From positions 13,198,729-13,262,728 of the forward strand of contig CM049314.1 in NCBI GenBank assembly GCA_026874595.1: DNA of 64,000 bases, written 5' to 3'. Positions 13,713-28,589 of the stretch are shown in pieces. The notes beneath the pieces were generated by a model that did no database searches, was not told where the DNA came from, and worked only from the letters and a program-made list of their open reading frames with translations. The position numbers and the translations under genes were made by a program. The first letter of the stretch is position 1, and each line of letters opens with the position of its first letter. Origin of the DNA: Sipunculus nudus (taxonomy: Eukaryota; Annelida; Sipuncula; Golfingiida; Sipunculidae).

Positions 13713-14350
13713 TCAGAAGAGCGAACACTTTTTCACTGGGTTCATGAAGCTCCCTCTCGGACATCCGAAGATCCTGGCAAAGTCTTCCGAATTTCGCATG
13801 GATCCAAGAACCCTGAACAAACAAATATTCTTTAATTTGAGGTATTGAATGTAGATCAAACAAACTATCGTTGATTTAGAATAAGCAGTAATATTATAAT
13901 TTGCGGGAAAAAAATGCTTCATTAAGGTACTCTATTAATAATGCAGAATTTTAGGTCTTCTATGTTAGGGTAATCTGACACAGACCAAATATAATGACGC
14001 ATCCATATTGATTGAATTAATGAATTAAGTATTAAAACATTTATAGATATGGAATGGAAAGAAGCCTTAAAACAACGGATAGACATCTGTACGTGGAGGG
14101 GATGTATAAACCTGCCTAAACAGGCCATAATACGGCCATGGTTGATTTGGTTTAGCCAATGCGTTGCGATATATTGAAAAGGCAATAGCACATATATTGT
14201 AGTGATAAAATGCCCCGTTTATGAAAAAAAAAAATATTTTCTTAACTGTACAACTTTATCCGATATATGCAAATATTATTATTATTATTATTATTGTTAT
14301 TATATACTATTATTATTATCATACTCATAATTATATTATAATAATAATAC

Positions 14351-14381
<31 letters not shown>

Positions 14382-17300
14382 CACAAAACCTGTATTTCCC
14401 GGTACTGTAGGGAGCCTCCAGGACATCGGACTTTACAGCTCCCCTCGGTATATTCTGACAGTCGACCTGCAATGTAATTAATATGGTTGCTCAACACTGG
14501 CACAACTATAATCATTAACATATTAATGTGTATATATGTGTAATCTGGCCGTCCCTATCTTATATTCGGATGACAATATCTGAATGGTATTGGACTTATA
14601 AAATGATAAAGCTAAAAAGAGTCTAAAAAGAGAAGTGTATTCTGAAACAAAATTGTCTATGAAACCTGGGTATAGGAACCCGTGTATAGAAACCTGCGTG
14701 TAAAACATTAATTTGCAGTATTTGAAGATTCACTTGCTTATAAACAATTGCGAGGAAACTGAATGACCAGCTTCAGGTTTGAAAAACAAAATTACTTTGA
14801 TAATTAGACAATCTGAATACGCTAAATTTATAATAGAATTCAGCTTATAAAGACCTGTAGGCAGTGCGCTTGTTGTCGTCTATGTGAGTGTAAAATACAT
14901 GCATATCTATGTCCTTTTCAAAGAGCAACAAGAACTTCCTGATGGTCTGTCCATTAGTATTGCGCCCTGGCTCAATATGCACATCCAGTCAGTTTAATAA
15001 CCATATACCAATAAAAACTGCATCATAATAGAAAAAAATAAATATGAACTGTAAAACGTTTGTGTAATGTAAGATAAGTACCTGAGCCAGTCGTATATAA
15101 ACTATTTTTTCGTCATTTAGTTCAATTCCCGGCAAGCTGACTGCAGCATCTCCTCTCACCTCTCGGTATCTCTTGTAAACCTATGTCAGAAAATAACATT
15201 TAGAAAACAGAGATTAGCATTTGGCTACATAACGGTTATTAATATGTTGATACTTCCTTGACATTAAGCGTAAATTTGCTAAGAATGACTGATGGGCAGG
15301 TTTACATAGATTATGTTATTGTTTGTTATGAAAGACAGAAAAGCCTATTTAATTTAGTGATATACACTAAACCTGACGATTTTAACAGCATATAAATGAA
15401 GTTCAACCCAACCACGTACCCGAGATAGATATTTTGTTGCAAAGTAGTCCGCCGTGTTTTCTTCACGTGCGTAATACCCGTCCATCTGAAATAAAAACCT
15501 CTCAGGTCTGGAAATTGTCTTTTATGTACTTATTCTGAAAGCTAACACTATTCTATACAGTATGGTATGTAAATGATTTTCCAAAACCGGATGAATATTC
15601 AAAGATTCAAACAATTTTATTATTTTATATGTCTATCGATGGATATTTCTTAGCCATTTATGGTTCAAAAGATTTCTCTTTCACCACATGTAGTTGTTAA
15701 CATTGTAATATAAATGTATAATTTTTTAGCCTATTTTCGGTGTCACAGCTTTTATTGGTAAAAATTATACTTTTATTTTTAAAACATAATAAAAAAATAA
15801 TATTATATGGTTATTTTAATTGGTTACTATACAGCAGTGCCTTCACATAAGAAGTCATAAATGGCCAACAATTTACATATTTTATATGCTTTCACCTGAA
15901 CACCGTGTTGAAAGTATTTGTTGTACTGCCTCACAAAACATTCACCGTTGTCAAGAAATTTCTTATGAGTGTCTGAAGGCATAAACGGCCGCAGCTTCCT
16001 AGAGGCGTCAAAATATGAACCTTAAAATGAGAGAATTTATACAATTAATTACACCACTGGGTTGATTATATATTTCTTTCCTGTTTACGCTTATATCAAA
16101 TGCGTTGAAAATCACATTTTAAAGAGAACAACACATCACATCAATAGCATTTGCATATCAATATGGCATGTCAGACGTAAAATGTCTGCCAACGGACCGT
16201 GTGAAAAAAAGTTTAATTTATTACTGACCTGTTTTGCGACCAGTTTCATTAAGCCTATAATTGAAATTATACTTTCATATATGCTTATGAATTTGCAGTA
16301 CGATAAAGGAATAACACTTAAACAGTATTCTTTTATGTATACGTATGAAGATAGGTTTTGACATAACACCTGCTTGTTTGCCTTTGTGTTCTGAGTATGT
16401 CATACACACGTGTATATTTTTTAGGCGGTATCTTTATCACAAACGTGTGTGTGTTGGCAGTTTACCGATGATTCCATGTCCGTGTCCAATTTCATGCAGG
16501 ATAATGCCTGCTATACTGCCAAAGTTAACAAAGCTGAAAAACAGAACTAAATATTTATATCAAGTTATATTATATATGATATTATAACGGGTGTGTCTGT
16601 ATTTAAATTGATACAAAAATAAGATTATCTTTACGTTTAATTCACTTAACTAATGACTCGGATGGCAGCCACAGGGCTTCTAGCGCTAGAATTAATATAT
16701 TTTCAATATTGAAAATAGCAATAAACTTACTCAGGGAATTCCAAATTAAAGAAAGGCATCTGTAAGAGGCCTGCTGTCACCACTGGAATTCAATTAAAAA
16801 GTACAACATTCATTGTATTTCACTACCTACGCAAAGCTGTCATATGGGTAAATCAGTTTAATATTCAGACTGTTGAATAAAGCAAATACCATGATTTTAT
16901 AGGACCAATGTACTGCCGAGGGCTGTGAACTGCTAAATATTTTATTTTGCTTCACCCAAAACAGTACATTTACGATTATTCATCTTAGCTCAGTTTTGTC
17001 AAATTGGGATAACACTGGAAAAGATTCCTTTTTTATCCAACTTGAATATTAACAATGAATCCACTTCCAAGACGTAAGAAGGTCAAAACTGCCTCATTTC
17101 AAAGGTCAAAGTTCAAACTGGTTGTTCACTAATATTCAGTCAGTCCCTCTGTAAGACATTTTATTAACTTAAATAATGTACTATTCAATGCAATAGCTGA
17201 ATCAATCGATCATAATAGGCAAATCAAATATTGATTAAAACTAGAACAAGACTGACTTTGTCTGAATTCACAATTTTCGTTTATGAAGCTGCCACTTTTA

Positions 17301-20300
17301 ACATACCTGTAAAATCCATAATGGTCACGACTGACATATGCTAGCTAATGTACATTTAGATAGCAAATTCGAAGTGTATACCCTTGCCAATGACTAACTT
17401 ATGTTCATGATCTGATAGATTATCCAGTATTGTTGCAACTATATTAAATATAATAGCAAGTCACGTGAACCAGCCTATTATAACTGTCATATACATGATA
17501 AAAACCTAAATTGATGGAATTTTACATACTTATATCCATCAAAGGTATCCATATCCATGCATTTGAAACCCATGAACCGTACTCTCTGTAAAAATAAAAT
17601 CGCTTCTATATGATCATTATATAACATTGAAGGTCATGATATATTCCTGTTAGTTAATGTGGTTTTAACTAAGTCATGTGTTATTTATTTTTGTTTGATT
17701 TATCTTTAAAGCAGATTTTATGAAGGCTATCAGATTTAAAGGTTAACAGTAGGGTTCGACAAGTAGACAAGCTACATTTACTGAAATGATTATAAATAAA
17801 TTAGTTCATTAGTACATTTGGAAATAATACTTTTAATGATCTTGACTTTCACATTGAGAAAAAGAAAACAGTACATTAAATAACAGAAATGAGAAAAAAA
17901 CTACTGTATTGCTTTGATCCCGTTCCGAGTCCCTTTGGTCCCACGAGAACGTAGGTACATCTTTTCTCTGTGATCACGAAAAGTATTCTCTTCTTGATTC
18001 TCTGTACCACTAGCTGATCGCATGCGTTCATCATTCGAAGCTGGTGGTTCTCGCGCATACGACTTGAGTTCGTCTCTTCTGTCCAGTGTCGAGAGATGGA
18101 GGTAATTTTGTAGGTAGCTTTTGTGGTGAACCAGTGCTGATGCCTAAAATATATTGGTCTCTTAATTGAGCCGGGTCTCGTAACGTGCAGGTTAAATAAA
18201 CAAGATACATGGCATACATTAATAGGAACTTATAATTATGTGATGTCGCAACATTGCCCAATCGACTAAAATATACGAATTTTTTTAAACGATATCAATA
18301 GTTGCTTAAAGTCCGATATAACATATGTGTTTTATCGGAAAAAGAAACGTACGGAATATTGGTCTGATACAATCAGTAAACATGTATACTACATGTATTC
18401 TGATGTTAACTTGAAATTTAATTCCCTCAGTTTACAAGCTCTATACCTTGAGTTATAGAAGTTTTAGTCATCTCATATCAAATGATAAATCCGCAAATTA
18501 TTCGAAGTTGATAGGAGACAAATCAAGTTCCGACTTTTATTCGTTTTGACGCATACTTGTATTTCCTTGATATTAGATCTTATTATAAAAACAGACACCT
18601 TTTTGTATTCCTTGTCTAGTTTGTCGTCCTTCATAATCCATTCTTCATGGCCAATGGTCCACTTCATGTTGCCGTTCTATTGTAGGAGAGTTTTTAAATA
18701 TTTTTTAAACAATATAATTGTTTCTTTGACTGTTTTAATAATAATAATAATAATAATAATAATACATGTAATTCATGCTAGGCACTTTCCATGGCACAAA
18801 TGGCGGCGAACTAGAAGTGAATGAACCGGAGGACACAAAAATAAACGTTAAATTTTTGCACGGGCCACTACAACCCGCTCCCACAGCCACAGCGGGAATG
18901 AAAAATTCGTCGCAATGAGAGAGAACCGGCCATTCTTTCCCTATGCGCCTATTTAATGCATTATTTTGTATCCCCTCTCGTGTAAAATCGGATACTGCTT
19001 AGTGCGTGCCACTATTAGTTATTTAAGTTTAAGTTAAAGTCTTGCATATATGTTTACAAGAGTTTGGAATGTCTAACTTTTTTAAAAATGAGACGACATT
19101 GTTCTATTTTGTATAAAATATATTGATTTCAGCGCTTCTATAAACGAAACGATATATCTTTATTATTATTTTATTCAATTTTTGAAAATATGAGAAATGA
19201 TGTTTAAATGGAGCTAAGTTATGGGTGCATGTTTGAGACAGAATACCTTCTCCAGCATCACAGATTTCGTTTCGTCATCCATCCATTCTGTTCCATTAAT
19301 TATCTCAGCGAATACCTCCTGTGTCACTTCAAACATCTCCTGTACCTGTTGTATGTATGTACATGAAATACCTTTAACAAATATATCCCGGTTGAAATGT
19401 AACTGACAGTGCTAATCAGAAATCCAGTCGGCGTGAGACTGAAACGTCTCATATCCAGGGGATCTATCGATGTATATATATATATATCTAATTTCACTGA
19501 GACCAAGATTTGTTTCAAGTGCAATCTGATTAAAAGATGCAACAAGTGAAACTTACAAATAATTTGTGTATATAAAACAGCATATATTACATATTAATGG
19601 TAGAATACACACATATGTGTATATAAATGTATAACTCTGTATGTTTGTATAACTCTGAATTACATAAAATACATTAACAATTATAATGTTCAATTTACCG
19701 CAGATTTTGAGGTATTGTCATATACTCGTTGCATATAGAGGCGGCTCACAGGATCCCCAAACATATCAGAGGTGCTCACTGCACATCTCCACCACCTTGG
19801 CTTCTCAATATATTTCTTCTTTTGTGTACGCTTGAGGACAATAATAATAATAATTATAATAATTTTTACTCGTAAAAATTAAAGTCTTCCAATATGATAG
19901 ATGCTTTAAAATATGACAGTCAGTGCATTTCAAAGTTAATTATGGAAACATGCCATCAGTTCAGGAGGAAAATATGTCATTTTGTACATTTTCTGATGCA
20001 ACAGATGCAACTAACATATCAGTGCTTGCAAATGTGAGTAAGAAAAAATGTAAACCGTATCTCCCTTGCACCGTCTCTAAATTTGATCAGTTCCATGTAT
20101 ACTTTAGCGTTGGCATATTCCTCTTTTATGCCTTCTTAGTAAATATACGAGCGATGGTTACACGACTGTGTCTGTACATTATCAAAAAAGATGTTACAAT
20201 TTACCCATGTTTGACGTAGTCTGGTTACATGTAGATTTGGCAAGAAATCTAAGTAGCTTATTGTTTTAACTCAACTATTTTAACAGATCTCTCTAATAAT

Positions 20301-23300
20301 AAACTTTTATATAAACTTTAGTAAACTTGACTCAGGCATATATAGACATCAAGTGCTCTGGATTAATTTCTGAACGTCAGCGGATATTGTATGATGGACA
20401 ACTGCGGACGAGGACACAGTTGATTAATATTTTATATTTTGTATATGGAATATTGTACAAGAACACATTTGCCTCAAGACAACAAATACCTTTGTAAACA
20501 TCGTGAGATGTTTCCCCGCCATAGTTCCTGAATACTTCAACAATTCACGGATGCCAACCCACACCATGTAATTCCTTAAAATTCTTGCAACAAAAAAAAA
20601 GATAAAACATTCAGCTGAATGAAATTATCCACATTGTACTGTTAGTCAATATCTGTTACTCCTTCGTTGGTTGTCTCAGAGATTGGAACGAAAACGTCCA
20701 TTATACATACTCGCCGGTCTAGAATTAGACACAAGTATGTTTGGCAAAATAACATGTCGGTAGACTAATTATTGTAATTTGCCCTTAGGATATTTCTCTT
20801 GAAGCAATGCCTTTCGGAATACGATGACTGTAAACAAACGATAGGAATGAAAATGGAAAATTTACATTCAAGGGGCAACCTGTCGTTAACATATTTTAGC
20901 GAACCAGTTACGTTCTCTTTCGAGTTTTCCAGTTTTTTTTAGCCGAGAACTCTCTGCTGATATACATTGAACTATTACTCAGAGTCTTTCAGATAATTGA
21001 AATCAGAACGCGAATAATTTACCTTTCATTAACATTTCGCATCATATTAACGGCTCCGCGCACGTATTCTTCTTGATACAGGAGAACCACAGTCGAAGGT
21101 TTGATTTTAACATTGACCTTAGCAAACGCCTTGTTAAGGTAAGTCAGCCAGTCAAATTTCTGTTTATTGCATAATATAAGAAAATAAATGTACATGGTAA
21201 CAGCAGTGCATTTCTATGGTGTTATGTAAATTACACATTATATTTCATTCTACAGGTATTATTAAATCACTTACACATTTGGTTTTATCGCAGTTAAAAT
21301 AATAAGTTTAAGTAACAACCCAGCAACTTGATCGGCAGACGCAAGGTATAGGACAGCAATTTCTGTCTGAACAGCTGGATAGAGATAAAAGGTATTATTT
21401 TATTATTATTATTATTATTATTATAAATGAAACAAATAAACAGTACGTGATTGGTCTGTTTCTTTTATTAAAACGTTACTTTTTTATAATTATGTTTGTG
21501 TCATTAAAACCACCCTCAAACTCTAATGGAAGGAACAGTACGGCAAGCAAAATGCAGAACGCAATATAAAATTAATCACAATACAAGGTATGAAGAATCC
21601 TAAATTAATGTACTTTATACAGTCTTTTGTGGTATTACAAACGAATACCAATATTTTTGTATTTAATAGTTCATTAAAAATAAGTAATTATTTAAAAAAA
21701 AAATGCTATTTGTTATTGATCAAGAAATACATATTGCAACCATACCTTATTCACGGTTTCCAGTTCACCAACAGTTAACTTGCGAAAGTCTTTTCGAACA
21801 TCGAAGCTGTCTTCCCTGACCTTTCTCTCGTACTTCATGGTGTAGAAAGAATGACATATTACGAGTGTGCAACCGTAATGTCTGACAGAATGAAACGACA
21901 CGTCTTTATCACCTAGAATGTTTTAGCGTCCACGTACACATACAAAGCATGTAAGCATTTATGAATAATTGTAATTACGTTTAGTTGCATAAAATAAGAT
22001 GTAGGCCAGATCATACTTGGCGAATCAAAACCCGGCCCTCTGACATTAGAGAGTAAACGACCAGCGCACTGCCTGTCAGAGTGCCGTTACATCCTTCAGG
22101 GAGGAACGCATTTAAAGGTTCTATGAGGATGCAAATATTTTCCTCGTTTCTGACGCTTCATGGCCTACAGGTAAAATGCTTATTGACATAAACCAGACTA
22201 ATCTTTAGCCTTTTTATTATACTTTCTGACAACACCAAACTAGGCGAGAAAAAATCCTTTTTAACTCAGCATATTTGTAAACCCCTCCGCATTATTGTTA
22301 AATTTCTGACCTGATTGAATACAGGCAGTGCTCGCACCGGTTTTTGGACGCAGCCAACGTGTACGCGATTCAGGAAATCACTCATTACCATGGAGACCAT
22401 AGTGAGATATGTGTACTTACTTCTGCAAGGTTTGCCTCAAAGTTGGCGACCTCAAACGCCTCTCTGTGGATGTTTTTCTTGTATCCACCAAGCATGATTG
22501 CAACATCTCGGATAAGTACCTCATACGCATTCAGCCTGTTGGGCGAGCCGCCGTAATAGTCAGGGTGATCCATCCCCAGATCTCCCATACTAATCTAAGT
22601 AATAATTCATGACACAGTTTACAATTGTACTGTTTCTGCTAAATTCAGAATAAATAAATTAAGAGAATTCCAATGGATAAAACTCTTGATTTTCATTTCT
22701 TATAATTTATATCATATTATTATGTGAGAAAAGATGTGTTCTATCAGTAAGTGAATTATGTTCACACCTAGGTTTTATACACGAATCCGAACGCTTAAGA
22801 CCTTACTTATTTAAAAAAAAAACAACTACGTAAAAGATGAAATACAATTTAGGTTTACCATGAGACTGGGCTTCATGACCTCGAAGTCATAGGTGATCCC
22901 AACATTGAAGATTGGGAATATGTTGAGCTCATCAAGCGCTAGCATAAGGTCAGAAGGGTTTTTAAATTTTGAAGACACAGGTTGAATCATAGGCCACCCG
23001 CCAAATTTCTTCTTTGCAAGTGCCCTGAGTTCTCCTATGCCGTGCTCTTGAAAATATTTTTTTAGAGTTATCATAGCATTGCTGTTTGAAAATATGGAAT
23101 CAATATCGGATGTAACCCTTGTCTACTATTTTTCTTTAATTCGCAAGAAATATTCGCAATCTGGTCAAACAGATAAGTTTATCTTCCCATGTAAACAACC
23201 TCATATCAATAATTAAAAGCGAAAATACGTGCCTTTATCCAAAATATAAACAAGTGAAACGCGGGTCATGACGCGTGGCTGAATAACATGGAATGATAGG

Positions 23301-24776
23301 CCAACAGGAATTTTACATATGGTTCATACATATTTGAAGACGGCATCAAATTATGACCAGTCTATAAAGGTTGTACAAGAGAAGAGTAAGATCTGAGTCA
23401 AGGTTCTCCGAGAACGTATTAGAAACAGCTTATGTGTCAACTCTGAGGGACCAGTAATACTTCCAAAGTCTCCGCATCACATGAATGCTTTAGACTATGT
23501 ATAATTCAGCCATTTTGACCTTCAACACACCGGCAAAGGTCACACGTTTTCGAAGTCCTCTGAGATCTTTATTAAAACATTTTGTCTATCAAAATTTCGA
23601 ACAAAATGGCAATCCTTCAAACGGCATAGATAAGCAAATACAACAGTTGATCAAGATCAAGGTCACCAGTTTTTGCCATGACAGAAAGCCTGGTAGAAAC
23701 AGCTTGTGAAGCTGAAGGAAAAATCTACAGTGATCAAAAAAATTATTAAAGGTAACAATTATCCTAGATCTGAATGAAGCATTTTTGTGGTCATAAACGT
23801 CATAAACGTCCGGATATTCTGGAAACTTAACCTTTAAGATCAAGGTCTAGTTCTTCAGGTTTTTTTTAACTCCTCTGCAAACTATTGTGTCACGTGTTAT
23901 GAGAAAATGGGCAACACTTTTCAATTGATCACGCTCACGTAAAGACGGTGTCCTATATTTTGTCTAATTTGACCTCGACAATTCAGACCACGGTCAACAT
24001 TTTGACTATAACAGCTTGTGAAGGAGACACAATGATAATACCACACTTCAAGACACTATATGAAAAGCATACTTGAGAAATCGATTCCATAGATGCAATT
24101 TGGCAGTATAAAAAAATGGTAAAAGTGTAAAAAAAACAGAAAAAAAAAACATTAATGAAGCGCAACCAGTTTATTGCAACTAAGAAAACTATTCATGACC
24201 AATAAACACACCAGGTTTCAGGACAATAAATAAAACAACATACCAGATATAGATACTTTTTATGAAATTTAACAATTTAAACAATAGAGGGGAAAATGGA
24301 AAAAATATATAGGTGATATGCTACAGGTCTTTAGTCACTGATAAAGCAAGTCGTATAATCAGTAATAAAACATGATTTAAGGACACTTGATCAACCACAT
24401 CTGAGAAACTGATATGAGTGTGATAATTTCCCTTTCTCAAAATAGAGATAACATACATGAAAAATGACAAGAAAATATAGGTGGCGCCACTAGCCTTAAG
24501 CAGCTATTGAAACATGATCCAATGAGTAAAGCAAGAATCTTGGCAACCCATGCTATAATGACTGAGATTCAAAGTCAAAAGCTATAGCTCAGATGACTGA
24601 GTCAGCTGAGTTAAAGGGTGTTTACTAAAAGCATGCTTACTTGTATTCATGCAGGATTTGTAATACTTCCGCGCAGCCTTGATCGCCTCTGGGTCATCTC
24701 CCTTATTTTTAGCTTCAAGTTCCTCTTGAAAAATAAATGCACGCAAAAACAATGATTATATTATGTCTATGCATAT

Positions 24777-24841
<65 letters not shown>

Positions 24842-24858
24842 TTATATATATATATAAA

Positions 24859-24889
<31 letters not shown>

Positions 24890-27800
24890 GGAGAGAGAGA
24901 GAGATCATATATAACATCTCTCTACACGTTCCCACTTTTTCCACCTCCTTTTGAAAGAGGTCTCAGGAATACTTTTTAAAATTACCTTTAATATAAGAAA
25001 CAGCTGCATTATTCATATCCGAAAACTGATTAGTCGAAAACTCATTCCTCGGAACGGGGTGTTGTTCGATCCAATTCCCGCATGCGTACTGGTAAAAATT
25101 CTCACACGGGTCAACCGTCATATCCATCGACGAACGAATCACTTCCGCTTGAACAAAGAGACAGTTAATTTGGAAATTAAGTCACAAAACGCATGATGAT
25201 ATCAGAGATATTTGTTTAATGAACAGACTGCATTTCCAAATGGCAGATTCTATGAAATCCAAAATAAATTTCAGCAGACTCTAACTCTTTAACTTTAGTA
25301 GATTCTAACTCTCTGACAATGCATTCACATATTAATCCTCCTTATACAATAATATTTGCTGAAGTAATTTGATTCAAAGGTCAAATTAATGTAAATAATT
25401 ATACAAGGAAAACTCCAGTTACACCAATGCTTATATAATATCTATCAAAATGAAAAAAAGATTAAGTCGCGTTCTAGGGTCAAGGAGATAAGAATATATA
25501 GAAGTTATCAGACTTCACATCATTCGTATATGAAACAAAATTATTTATAAACGAGTGATTATTATTCAATTATACTATAGTAATACGTTTCTGGAACTTA
25601 CCCGCCTTGTTGCAGCCTTGGGTGGTACATGCGGTTGATGGTGCCCCTTTAAAAATCAATAAAAAGCTCCGTAATACAGTGATATAAGATTATGCATAAA
25701 CAGTTATGGGAACTGCAACACTTCAATACGGAATGCGACAATACGATATCATATGGCTTGTTCTAACCACAGATCATATCTTACGATGGTTATTCATACG
25801 TTAACGGTGGATAAAAAGATTTATACTTAAATGAAAATGAGTAGGCATAGTATATCAATATTGTGTCATTTTTCATCAATTTGTGAAACAAAGCGACAAA
25901 CAATATTCAGTAAAAGCTCGAAAGTACGACCACCCACGTGACTTCGATTAAGTGGTCGTATTTTCGAGGTGACCAGCAAGGATCTGATAACAGCCCGTAT
26001 GGCTATGCATAATTAATTATGATGTGTCTTACCACATCTGAATTACTTATAGGACGAGGGCAAAGGTGTCTATCAATGGAATTTTGTAACCGATGTTTTT
26101 GTTTACAATACAATACCATCTCACAGCTCTATAATCACTGGTGTTTGATAATTTTTTTTTTAATTTGAAACTTTAAGATATGTTAATCAGGGTTCGGTAT
26201 ATTAGCGCAATATGACGGGGAACATTGGGAACATGGACTTTTATTTTCCCAACCTTTTGCAAATTTAATGAATGTTATTTTGATATTAAAATATACTCTG
26301 TTTAAAAAATATCTTAACAAGACTGTGTCACAATGTTCAACAGATATCGATGTATTTCAGTCCCTCAGATACAATAAAGTTAAAATGGATAAAACACCAA
26401 AATGACTGAAAATAACATGATTCAACCGCTCCCACGACATCCGAGAATCCAGCCTTTAAATGCTCTAATTACATTAAAAATACTACGCAGGTATATAGAT
26501 TTGAATGTTTAGGGCAAGGCCTTTTTACTTCTTGTTGGTTTGTGAAGCAAACAAAATTTCCCTGTTATCATCTCCGCCAGGCAGAGGCGGTGGTTATGTT
26601 TTTGGCATCTTTTGGCGTCTTTTGTCTGTTTGTCTGTTAGCAGGATAACACAAAAAGTCTTTAACGGAGTTTGATGAAATTTTAGGATAGCTCGGCAATG
26701 ATACAAGGAACAATAGATTAAATTGAATGAGCTTAAGTGTTATATGGGGGTTTATTGCGTATTTGTAAACAAAGGGACGTAGCAGGTGACGATTTGGTCT
26801 TATTTGGAGTGCGAGTCGTGACGTCTTACAGGACAATGACGCCGCTGTACGTGTACGTGCCGTTTCCCTGAAAGGTGTCAGTAGAACAAAGAACACCATG
26901 AGGACCAGGATTGTTAAAATTAAGGCAAAATTATGACTTAAGCTCGCCCAAACCCCCTTCCTCACGGGAGATGAGCCTAAAAACCCGACTTTGGTAAGCC
27001 CGAGATATGCCTGATGTAGTTTGATACAGCCAGGCATAAAATACACTATATAGAGCGTATACATAAAAATAAATGATCGGAAATTTAATAATTTTAGTAT
27101 AAGTTACTTAAATTTTAACATGTCGTGGTCACATATTTTTTTTTAATTCCTGACACAAGTAGTTATGGGTATCAAGTTCTGCCTTTAAAATTTCAAGAAT
27201 TCGTTGTGCACGAATGGACTTACTCATTTTTGTATGAATAAACGGTACACATGCATTTTCTCCCCTTACGAGAGACGCGCAGACGTAGCATTGATTGTCA
27301 GATGTTCAAAAGTAATACAAAACTTTGTTTCGTTCAGTTTATCGCAGCTTCGTCTTGGCGTTTAGGGCTCATTTAAGTAAGTTGTTCGGTTGTAACGTGT
27401 TAGATTCCTTATGTGCGGAATGTGGAATGCGTTTTGAGAGATCTCATATGAACCTGCACGGTGCCATGCATTTTTATCTATGTGTTGCCCCTGGACACCT
27501 TTGGAAACTTAGGAAATCGCCATATGTAGCGATCATTTTTCCTTATACTCAATCCGCATGCCGGATCCGCGCATGAGGAATCTCATCTTCTTTATTTCTC
27601 AATACGTGTACTTATTTTATACGCATTTCGCATCCCGCACTCCGTACATAAGAAATCTTAGTTTTAGTCTGCAAATATGTTTGACATTACCTGTTTGTTA
27701 CCCCCGCTATGTTTTTGCTTGCGTTGGTTTGTTTATTTGTCTTTAAGCAAAATTAGTCGAAAGGATTTTGATAGAATCTCCCCGATAGCTCGGCAATAAT

Positions 27801-28538
27801 CGAAGTGATAAATGATTATATTTTGACACGGATAACATTCATGATCGTGGAATATTTTAAAGGAACATGCTGCTTTCCTGACAGTCCCATATGGGGGTAA
27901 TCAGCTGCCTTGGCGGAGGCCTGTGCTCTCTGAGTGCTTTTCTATTAATATTGGTTGTACTTTGGATGGAACATTTGTAAAATTCTCCACATCGTTTGGA
28001 GACATCTGCACTCCAGCCCCTCGACTGATGCAAACACTCGGCGGTCGCCCTTCTTTGTCAATACAAACCCTCACCACGAATTTGATTCTAGGACCAGAGC
28101 TGATAAGATTATTATTATTACATCATATTGGGAAAATATAGGTGGGTAAATATGGCATATCCCAATACAAACTCCTCTGTGTGTAGGCGGATTGGAAACT
28201 TTCCATCCCCCCCCCCCCCCACACACACACACACAACCACACACAGCGCAAGGGGTTGAGCCCTTGAGTTGGCATTCATCAGATAGTAAGTACATTAAGA
28301 ACACAGGGTTCAATAGTACACAAAAGTCAATGTCTGAGCATGACTTGTAGACCGGCCACAAGTTCATCACGCCTCAATAATCGTCACTTGCACAGAGTTT
28401 TCATTTTCCTTGTGAATTCTTCCTAATTAAATGTCATATGTTTCAACGTAAGTAAGAGAGAAATGAAGCAGTAAAGATATTATAACAAACATTTATTTTA
28501 ACAATATATACATATATATGTGTATATATATGTGTATA

Positions 28539-28589
<51 letters not shown>

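Noticed and set aside
28206-28250. CRISPR-like or regulatory array of C and CA runs
   Set aside because: Simple poly(C) and (CA)n sequence without spacers or repeats of the needed kind.
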